Source: a virus
Reading direction: 5' to 3' (one strand)
Length of the DNA stretch: 64,000 bases
IMG/VR virus record: IMGVR_UViG_3300023184_000083
Location: 1-64,000 of that record
The position numbers and the translations under genes were made by a program. This document shows positions 58,796-64,000 of the stretch, piece after piece. Each line of letters begins with the position of its first letter. Position 1 is the first letter of the stretch. A model generated the notes under the pieces. It was not told the DNA's origin. It saw only the letters and a list, made by a program, of their open reading frames with translations, and did no database searches.

Positions 58796-59278
58796 TTACC
58801 AGTTCGTCGTCAACTGCGACCGGTGGAGGAGTCGTGTCGTGTCTGGTGCGTAATGTGCTGGTTGTGCCAAGTCCCAAGCGGCGTCGTAGTTTATCCATCC
58901 CCAGATGTCTACTGTCGTGAACTCGGGCGGTTCTGGTTGTGCGGCGAATAGTACTAACCCTTTACCTAGTTGGTGTTTGCGTACTGCGACTGTTTCCCCC
59001 TTGCGGATTCGGCGGACTTCTATATTGCTGCCTACATCAGGGACGTCTTTGTACTTCTTATGGTCCTCTTTAGGCCATACATGGCCACTCCAAAAGCGGT
59101 TTGTCGCTTTCGCTACGGCTAATTCGCAGATTGCTGCTGCAACAGTTGCGGTTCGGTCGTCTTCCATTAGTTCTTTTTTGTAGTGAGGCGCGTCTTGTTT
59201 TCCCCAGTTGGCTGCAAAGCGGGCAATACCTACATGTGATGCGTGCACATATTCCCAGGGCTCTAGATTAATAATCAC
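58796..59278 (-). CDS. Conserved phage protein, PD-(D/E)XK-like pattern
   Basis: 160 residues. ICELAVAKAT..FW, then DVGSNIEVRR and a WGWIN end, match a recurrent phage family in which the acidic residues fit a PD-(D/E)XK nuclease-like fold. Catalytic activity is not certain. Confidence 0.55.
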   Translation of the reverse strand: MIINLEPWEYVHASHVGIARFAANWGKQDAPHYKKELMEDDRTATVAAAICELAVAKATNRFWSGHVWPKEDHKKYKDVPDVGSNIEVRRIRKGETVAVRKHQLGKGLVLFAAQPEPPEFTTVDIWGWINYDAAWDLAQPAHYAPDTTRLLHRSQLTTNW

Positions 59279-59291
59279 GTCTTTGCTTTCT

Positions 59292-59400
59292 AGTTAGATT
59301 TAACTAATTGGTTGTTGCGATTGTCGTTATTCGCTACTAGCGTATCGGTACGAGGTGTAAATACACAAATAGTCGTCCTGTTGTGCAGATAGATTTATCT
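59292..59400. promoter_or_regulatory. Pair of operator-like palindromes
   Basis: AGTTA-GATT-TAACT (59292-59305) and AGATA-GATT-TATCT (59387-59400), with a half-site at 58766-58780. Both are perfect inverted repeats around the same GATT core between divergent genes. Confidence 0.6.
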
Positions 59401-59437
59401 AAACTTCATGGATATCGGGAACCCGAAAGGTTAAGCA

Positions 59438-59539
59438 ATGTCTCTAAGCACGTTATATTTAATCTCACTATTGTCAGTAACGGGAATGTGCATTGCTGTA
59501 CTTGCGGTTGCCTATATGGCGCTTACACAAAGTAATTAA
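59438..59539 (+). CDS. 33-residue membrane peptide
   Basis: GAAAGG upstream of the ATG. LYLISLLSVTGMCIAVLAVAY is a membrane helix. It heads a plus-strand operon controlled by the nearby palindromes. Confidence 0.5.
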   Translation: MSLSTLYLISLLSVTGMCIAVLAVAYMALTQSN

Positions 59540-59552
59540 TTAAGGAATACAA

Positions 59553-59858
59553 ATGAAACCCCGTATATGCCAATCAAAAAAGAAAGACGGAAACCCCTGT
59601 AAAGGAAATGCATTAGGTGGCGGCTATTTCTGCTATGTACATCAAAACTCCAAAGACCCAATATTAATTAGAGACCCGTTACTAGAAGCAACGCGAGAAT
59701 GGCACAACTCAATAGTAGCCCTCATTGACTGGCACTACCGCACAGGCGGAGATGTCTCTGAAATTTTCGGAAAATATGTTCCGCCCCCAGAAAAAAACCC
59801 TTATCGCAAACAGGCAAACTTCAACAAACGCGACACTTCGCCAAAACAAGGAATATAA
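59553..59858 (+). CDS. Small zinc-binding protein (DUF5763-like start)
   Basis: 101 residues. CQSKKKDGNPCKGNALGGGYFCYVHQ at the N-terminus has the C...C...C..H pattern of short DUF5763-type domains; the rest is charged. Confidence 0.65.
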   Translation: MKPRICQSKKKDGNPCKGNALGGGYFCYVHQNSKDPILIRDPLLEATREWHNSIVALIDWHYRTGGDVSEIFGKYVPPPEKNPYRKQANFNKRDTSPKQGI

Positions 59859-60062
59859 ATGTCTTACGATTTTTCATCAGACGGAATCAAGATTAAGGGC
59901 GACGACTCTTTCCATGTAATGAAGTTGACTGACGTAGACGAGTGGATTCTGCTTCGTCTTCGCAACGGAATCTCTTATAAGGCTGCATCGTTTGTGTCTC
60001 CAGACGAGGCACGGGCGTTCGCTCACTCAATGGGGCTGGAACTCACTAGAAAAGAACAATAA
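59859..60062 (+). CDS. Small hypothetical protein
   Basis: 67 residues starting directly after the previous stop. YKAASFVSPDEARAFAHSMG is a helical C-terminus; beta-rich N-terminus. Confidence 0.65.
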   Translation: MSYDFSSDGIKIKGDDSFHVMKLTDVDEWILLRLRNGISYKAASFVSPDEARAFAHSMGLELTRKEQ

Positions 60063-60067
60063 GTATT

Positions 60068-60673
60068 GTGTATAAGTTACTAACAGTTGCACTGCTCTCT
60101 TTATTCCCCGCCTCTTCACATACGGCATGCTCAAACATTGTTCATGTAGGAGATTCGGTGACTCTTCACTCCATGAAGTACCAGTATTTGGAATATAAAA
60201 AAATTGGATACAAGAAGGCGGTTATTTCTGCTGCCGGAAGTCGGTCTATTTTTACAAAAATGCCGAATGACAACTTCACTGGTTTAGAAGCCGTAAAACA
60301 TTATAAAAAGCATTCGGATAAAAATACATGCTGGGTTATTGCTCTTGGAACAAACGACTCAGGACTGATTAAGTACTGGAGCGCCAAGTCGGCAATTATG
60401 GCGATAGTTCATGAGATACCGAACGCCAACATACTGTGGATAAATATTTGGAAGAGCAGTAGCAAGCACAATGGCCCTAGTGCTACTGAGTGGAACGATG
60501 CGCTTGACACAATTTCGGGTAATTACGAAAATATGATGGTCCTAGACTGGGCAAAAATAGCATCAAAACATAGGAAATGGTTGAATCCAGATGGAGTTCA
60601 CTACAATATGCTCGGTTCTCAGAATCGCGCAAGGATTGTTGCTAGGGAAGTTAATAGTCTTTGGGGAAACTAG
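60068..60673 (+). CDS. Secreted SGNH/GDSL-like hydrolase
   Basis: GTG start; 201 residues with a signal peptide (LLTVALLSLFPASSHTA). Block I is HVGDSVTLHS with the nucleophile Ser, block III is ALGTNDSG, and block V is NPDGVHYN with Asp and His. Such enzymes deacylate esters, often on glycans or lipids. A secreted phage enzyme may deacetylate surface polysaccharide; the target is inference. Confidence 0.8.
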   Translation: MYKLLTVALLSLFPASSHTACSNIVHVGDSVTLHSMKYQYLEYKKIGYKKAVISAAGSRSIFTKMPNDNFTGLEAVKHYKKHSDKNTCWVIALGTNDSGLIKYWSAKSAIMAIVHEIPNANILWINIWKSSSKHNGPSATEWNDALDTISGNYENMMVLDWAKIASKHRKWLNPDGVHYNMLGSQNRARIVAREVNSLWGN

Positions 60674-61155
60674 GACTTGCCGGCGATGTAGGCAATAAGT
60701 TCATCCATGCTTCGCAGGTCACGTTTGTTGACAATATAGAAGTTGTCTGTTAACTCCTGTTTTTTGTCGTAAAGATTCTTCTGCCCCCATCTATCTTTTG
60801 AAGACGGTCCGACAGCCAGCATTGCTCCTGTTTTTTTGCTTCGCAGAATATAAGCAAGCGGCTTTTGTTGTTTGTCTTCGTAACTGTTTACGGTATCAAC
60901 GATGGTTGTAGGGAAAGGAAAGTCTTTTGGGTCCCATCCAAACTCTATGCTGACGTTCTTCACCTCTAGAACATGTGGAATTAAGTCCAGAACGATGTCT
61001 TTTTCTGTAAGGGTCATATGGCGACGCTCGCTACTGTTTTTGGCTATCTGAAGTTCTGGGACAGTGCACGGTATGCCGTTATCAATCAGATATTGCGCAA
61101 CTATTTTGTTGTAGGAGTGACCTTCTGTAAAAGCCTTCACATAGTCGTAACTCAT
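60670..61155 (-). CDS. PD-(D/E)XK nuclease-like protein
   Basis: 161 residues. DIVLDLIPHVLEVKNVS has the D...(E)xK arrangement of the nuclease core, preceded by an amphipathic helix. Possible role in recombination or host DNA degradation; catalytic activity unverified. Confidence 0.55.
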   Translation of the reverse strand: MSYDYVKAFTEGHSYNKIVAQYLIDNGIPCTVPELQIAKNSSERRHMTLTEKDIVLDLIPHVLEVKNVSIEFGWDPKDFPFPTTIVDTVNSYEDKQQKPLAYILRSKKTGAMLAVGPSSKDRWGQKNLYDKKQELTDNFYIVNKRDLRSMDELIAYIAGKS

Positions 61156-61166
61156 TGTTACCCTTC

Positions 61167-61195
61167 TTGCATGTTTGAGATAGTCGGGCTAGATT
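61167..61195 (+). promoter_or_regulatory. tRNA-Arg promoter
   Basis: TTGCAT, 17 nt, TAGATT, 12 nt before the mature tRNA. The CTAATAAMGG block is absent. Confidence 0.7.
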
Positions 61196-61207
61196 AAACC
61201 AATATAA

Positions 61208-61280
61208 GCCCTCGTGGCGCAGTGGATAGCGCAACGGACTTCTAATCCGCAGGTCGTTGGTTCAAATCCAACCGAGGGCG
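61208..61280 (+). tRNA. tRNA-Arg (anticodon TCT)
   Basis: Acceptor GCCCTCG/CGAGGGC, D stem GCGC/GCGC, anticodon loop CTTCTAA, T stem GTTGG/CCAAC. One A-C mismatch closes the anticodon stem. No CCA is encoded. It reads AGA, common in this phage's coding sequence. The 3' part overlaps the antisense 61242 gene. Confidence 0.93.
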
Positions 61281-61532
61281 CTGAGTGGAAAATTTTTTTC
61301 CTTGAGTAGTGATACGTATCGCTCTAGGTATTTTGGGGTCAACTTCAATAAAACCTGCTATCACGCATTTGTTTAATACTTTATAGGCTGTAGCAGATGA
61401 CCGTAAATCAAGCGCATCTGAAATATTTCTGATAGACGGTGGATAACCCTTTTCAGTTATGTAGGAGGAGATGAAAGAAACAGTCTTCTTTACTTCCTTG
61501 TCAAAGTCGTAAGTGTGTTTAGGCGGTTTCAC
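61242..61532 (-). CDS. LexA-like winged-helix protein
   Basis: The GTG at 61532 is preferred; ATG at 61604 would add 24 residues. 96 residues: YITEKGYPPSIRNISDALDLRSSATAYKVLNKCVIAGFIEVDPKIPRAI fits the LexA DNA-binding domain. No peptidase domain is present, so it cannot self-cleave. Its last 12 or so residues are read from the antisense strand of the tRNA gene. It could compete with host LexA at the boxes at 58.57-58.62 kb. Confidence 0.65.
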   Translation of the reverse strand: MKPPKHTYDFDKEVKKTVSFISSYITEKGYPPSIRNISDALDLRSSATAYKVLNKCVIAGFIEVDPKIPRAIRITTQGKKFSTQRPRLDLNQRPAD

Positions 61533-61836
61533 TTTTCTTCTTCTTTCGTAGGTTTGCAGTCTTTGTTCTGTCGTATTCGCGCTTGCGTAAGAACTCAGCA
61601 TCACAAGCGAAGTAGTACTCCATCCCCCAGATAGCAGAGGGGTGTAGCCCGAGGGAGTCAGACATATCTTCCGCCCTATGAATGGGTACTCCAGAGGTGC
61701 GCCAAGTTATCAGTGCTCTCCTGCCGCATCCACACATTGCTGCGATATGTTCCCATCCAATGTCTGCATCTGCAAATAGTTCAATAACGGGCTCAAGAGG
61801 GAGCGTTATTGGCTTTAGGTGTTCAGGAGCAATCAT
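61519..61836 (-). CDS. HTH DNA-binding protein
   Basis: The ATG at 61836 has AAAGG upstream; a start at 61881 lacks one. IGWEHIAAMCGCGRRALITWRTSGVPIHRAEDMSDSLG is an HTH-like segment of Cro/Xre type. Overlaps the LexA-like gene by 14 nt. Confidence 0.6.
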   Translation of the reverse strand: MIAPEHLKPITLPLEPVIELFADADIGWEHIAAMCGCGRRALITWRTSGVPIHRAEDMSDSLGLHPSAIWGMEYYFACDAEFLRKREYDRTKTANLRKKKKSETA

Positions 61837-61920
61837 TCTTGCCTTTAATGAGGCCGGCAAAGAATCCAACAAAAAACCCAATTAGAATCCCGGCAAAATA
61901 TAGATAGAATCTTTGAAACA

Positions 61921-62148
61921 TTATTTTTCCTTCCAAAGAGGGTCAAGTTCAACACCGTACAACTTGCGAAAATCGGAGTAAATAGCCTTTATTGATTTGG
62001 GCGTTCCGTGAGTTGAGTAAATTCTACCAGGAATGTGTTTTGGTGGCGTTATTTTGAAGGTGTTGTTAACGTGACGAACAGAGAAACCAAGTTTCTCTAT
62101 CTCTCTTAGAAGGTTTTTTACTTCTTTGCTTCCGTGGGCACGTGCCAT
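61921..62148 (-). CDS. HicA-like small protein
   Basis: 75 residues, dsRBD-like pattern: LLREIEKLGFSVRHVNNTFKITPP, STHGTPKSIKAIYSDFRKLYG. HicA toxins cut mRNA; no HicB antitoxin is adjacent and the canonical GSH motif is replaced, so activity is doubtful. Leadered from a diverged main-family promoter. Confidence 0.6.
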   Translation of the reverse strand: MARAHGSKEVKNLLREIEKLGFSVRHVNNTFKITPPKHIPGRIYSTHGTPKSIKAIYSDFRKLYGVELDPLWKEK

Positions 62149-62196
62149 TTGGGTGCTTCTCCTTATTAGTAATACCCGCTTATGGGGTATAAGAGA

Positions 62197-62225
62197 AAGA
62201 TACCCGTAATTGGCAATTTTGACAA
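62197..62225 (-). promoter_or_regulatory. Diverged main-family promoter, leadered
   Basis: TTGTCA, 17 nt with CAATTACGGG, TATCTT; AAGGAG before the ATG at 62148. Confidence 0.65.
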
Positions 62226-62325
62226 CCTATTGTTGAAATAAAATTCAAAGTGAGGGTTGGTGATTTTTTAAAGACTCCGTATATTGGTCTTACACCTATT
62301 GTCTACCTGCAAAGGATTGCTAATT

Positions 62326-62541
62326 ATGACTAACTACAACGAACTCAAGCGCTCAGGGCTAGGACGTGGACGACCGCGACTTTCTGATGAAGACAAAGCA
62401 GAGCGCAAGCGTACAAATGCTATTCGTCAAGAGGCGAGGCGTCGTGCGCATATTGTTTTACAACATCGCCATAGCGATGAGTACGAACAACTGTTTAATG
62501 AAGAGTTGTTTAATCTTCTAGGAACAGAAGAAAACGATTAA
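62326..62541 (+). CDS. Small basic protein
   Basis: 71 residues from the ATG at 62326. GLGRGRPRLSDEDKAERKRTNAIRQEARRRAH is a basic DNA-binding-like helix, followed by an acidic helix. Confidence 0.6.
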   Translation: MTNYNELKRSGLGRGRPRLSDEDKAERKRTNAIRQEARRRAHIVLQHRHSDEYEQLFNEELFNLLGTEEND

Positions 62542-62846
62542 CTGCGAATAAAAGCGCGAATACGGGCAATAATTCCCTTTTTGGCTTCATTGACATTCTT
62601 GTCAAAAAAGTCTTCCGCAAACGCAAGAACGTGCTCAACGTTTTGCTCAACAGTATTATCGTCAAAACCAAGCAAGTCGGCGACGTCCTTGACTGCCTTT
62701 GGTGCAGCCTTCTTTGATGCGGCCTTCTTTGGTGCGGTCTTCTTCTTAACGGGAGCCTTCTTTGCTGCTGCTTTTTTCTTTGCAGGAGCCTTTTTTGCAG
62801 GAGCCTTCTTCGCTTTTGTCTTCTTTTTTTGTGGTTCTTTTGCCAT
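62538..62846 (-). CDS. Histone H1-like lysine/alanine-rich protein
   Basis: 102 residues. The first half is a KKAPAKK repeat tail similar to bacterial H1-like proteins; the second half is a short helical acidic domain (DNTVEQNVEHVLAFAEDFF). Likely binds DNA or RNA. It converges with the 62326 gene by a 4-nt overlap. Confidence 0.75.
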   Translation of the reverse strand: MAKEPQKKKTKAKKAPAKKAPAKKKAAAKKAPVKKKTAPKKAASKKAAPKAVKDVADLLGFDDNTVEQNVEHVLAFAEDFFDKNVNEAKKGIIARIRAFIRS

Positions 62847-62924
62847 GGCGGAAATACTAATACATTGTTGTAACCATCGGCGGAACTTCCATATTTTTAC
62901 GAGTCCTTATACTAGGATTTTTTT

Positions 62925-63560
62925 ATGGAAGACATTTATATTGATGACCTTCAAAAATTAGCATTAACATTGACTTCGGCGCAATTGGCAAAAAGAGCCT
63001 TTGTATCGGATATGGGCATCGGTGAAGATATTGCTTTCAACTTTTTTGGATGGCAGAACAACAGAATTGCGCTTATAGCGCAGTTAAACAGGCCTTTAAT
63101 GAGTCTCAAGCCAGAACAGAGGTTTGGCGTCTGTGCTGACCTATGCATGGCTATGCGGACATATTGGGGGGTGGATGCCATTTCTATGGTCGCAGAGGGC
63201 TGGATTTCAAAAGACCCCGAAAAGACCAAGGGTTTAGACCTTCAGAAGGCTTTTGCTAAAAAAGACAGCGAAGTAAGGGAGTGCATCACTATTACTCACG
63301 CTGAACTTGATGAAGATGGCGAGACTTCAGTTCAATTACTGGCTTGCCCATACGAATACGAATTGGGAAGAAAAGTAAATTTCAAAGATGTTGTTTACTA
63401 CCGGGATGGTGCCGTCAAGATTATTAGAGATAAAAAATTTCCCGCAATGATGATTAAGTGCTTGATGGCAGAGGTTGTGGATAACGTCCCAAGAAATTTA
63501 ATTGATGATGTAATTCTTGACTTTCAAGACAAAGGAATTTTCACGCAAGAATTTGCCTAG
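62925..63560 (+). CDS. Hypothetical protein
   Basis: 211 residues, alpha/beta pattern with TITHAELDEDGETSVQLLACPY and a helical N-terminus. TATACT lies 14 nt before the ATG. No family is recognised. Confidence 0.65.
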   Translation: MEDIYIDDLQKLALTLTSAQLAKRAFVSDMGIGEDIAFNFFGWQNNRIALIAQLNRPLMSLKPEQRFGVCADLCMAMRTYWGVDAISMVAEGWISKDPEKTKGLDLQKAFAKKDSEVRECITITHAELDEDGETSVQLLACPYEYELGRKVNFKDVVYYRDGAVKIIRDKKFPAMMIKCLMAEVVDNVPRNLIDDVILDFQDKGIFTQEFA

Positions 63561-63632
63561 TACCCCCGGGTGGAATTGAACCACCTTAACGACCTTATAA
63601 GAGTCGCGTCTTAACCAGTAGACGACGAGGGC
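63561..63632 (-). tRNA. tRNA-Ile (anticodon TAT)
   Basis: Minus strand: acceptor GCCCTCG/CGGGGGT with G-T wobbles, D stem GTCT/AGAC, anticodon stem CGACT/GGTCG with loop CTTATAA, T stem GGTGG/CCACC. It reads AUA, normally read by a lysidine tRNA, so the phage supplies a direct alternative. Confidence 0.9.
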
Positions 63633-63633
63633 G

Positions 63634-63648
63634 TGATAAAATCAAAGT
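63634..63648 (+). promoter_or_regulatory. Extended -10 promoter, predicted leaderless
   Basis: TG-A-TAAAAT, CAAAGT, ATG. The upstream region lies in the antisense tRNA gene. Confidence 0.6.
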
Positions 63649-63948
63649 ATGTACGGAGACGAGCCAGTAAGACTATTTGATGGCGTTACGCTCCTTAGGG
63701 CAACAAGACAGCCTTGCCCTGTCTGTGGACAAGCGAATGGTGATTGTATTGGTACTTCTGCACCTCCGTCACATATTTCTGGCATGGGTGGAGTTTATGA
63801 GTCCCAAAAAGAAATTGCAACAATGCTTGTTGAAAAAGATATTTTTGAGGAAAGACAAATAAATCCTTATTTCAAAACACGTGTTTTGCTTCACCCTAAG
63901 GGTTCTTACATCACTGTTGAGCAGGCTAAAAATTTAGGACTACTTTAG
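63649..63948 (+). CDS. Hypothetical protein with zinc motif
   Basis: 99 residues with PCPVCGQANGDC near residue 22 and TRVLLHPKGSYITVEQA at the C-terminus. CAAAACACGTGTTTTG (63883-63898), a perfect palindrome, lies inside the gene. Leaderless start. Confidence 0.65.
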   Translation: MYGDEPVRLFDGVTLLRATRQPCPVCGQANGDCIGTSAPPSHISGMGGVYESQKEIATMLVEKDIFEERQINPYFKTRVLLHPKGSYITVEQAKNLGLL

Positions 63949-64000
63949 ACGCTTTCACTATTTGTTGATACGGTATCATCTACTACTCACCTTAAAAAAT

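Noticed and set aside
61921-62148. HicAB toxin-antitoxin system
   Set aside because: No HicB partner on either side and the conserved GSH segment is altered.
63883-63898. CAAAACACGTGTTTTG as a second parS site
   Set aside because: It shares only the central CACGTG with parS and lies in a coding region.

Overview
The window looks like a continuous part of a large double-stranded DNA phage genome infecting an actinobacterium, probably an aquatic one. Supporting signs: two WhiB-type Fe-S regulators, a ThyX thymidylate synthase, an Rpf-type muralytic protein, a proteasome-beta-like hydrolase, a secreted protein with a threonine-rich linker of the kind seen in actinobacterial surface proteins, very dense short genes with ATGA/GTGA overlaps, and moderate GC. 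No large terminase, portal, major capsid, tape measure or DNA polymerase gene is visible, so the window is only part of the genome. There is no integrase and no ParA/ParB.

Layout. 1-11 kb: tail fibre genes with a lower-GC cassette of modifying enzymes (2-oxoglutarate oxygenase, flavin halogenase-like protein, FkbM methyltransferase, GT4 glycosyltransferase). 11-15.3 kb: a large secreted beta-helix/Thr-rich protein, then a lysis cassette (holin candidates and an M15 endolysin). 15.4-20.7 kb: winged-helix regulators, metallophosphoesterase, proteasome-beta-like hydrolase, WhiB, ribbon-helix-helix proteins and a helicase-loader-like pair. 21-30 kb, mainly minus strand: DUF1599-like protein, a MoxR/CobS-type ATPase with its HExxH/VWA partner, and many small acidic proteins. 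30.4-45.5 kb, mainly plus strand: some 40 very small genes, a SNF2 helicase and a DUF932 protein. 45.5-53.4 kb: ThyX, Rpf/lysozyme-like protein, SSB, second WhiB, primase-helicase and a candidate small terminase. 53.4-58.4 kb: one 1654-residue minus-strand protein with two HExGH peptidase-like modules and two other duplicated modules. 58.4-64 kb: operator- and DnaA-box-rich DNA, small regulators, an SGNH hydrolase, an H1-like protein and two tRNAs.

Regulation is the most striking part. About 30 near-identical promoters (-35 TTGTCA, exactly 17 nt with an internal CTAATAAMGG block, -10 TANNNT) precede the small-gene operons on both strands. In most, the start codon lies exactly 6 nt after the -10 hexamer, so the mRNAs should be leaderless. 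A subset, mostly with -10 TAGAGT, instead drives transcripts with a Shine-Dalgarno leader, and one drives an apparent structured ncRNA of about 210 nt ending in a strong terminator. Ten copies of a second repeat (core CCGCCACCGTC) lie between operons, all in one orientation. A perfect parS site, tandem LexA-type boxes and an excess of exact DnaA boxes suggest use of host ParB, LexA and DnaA. By eye, GATC, AGCT and TCGA appear to be absent from all 64 kb.
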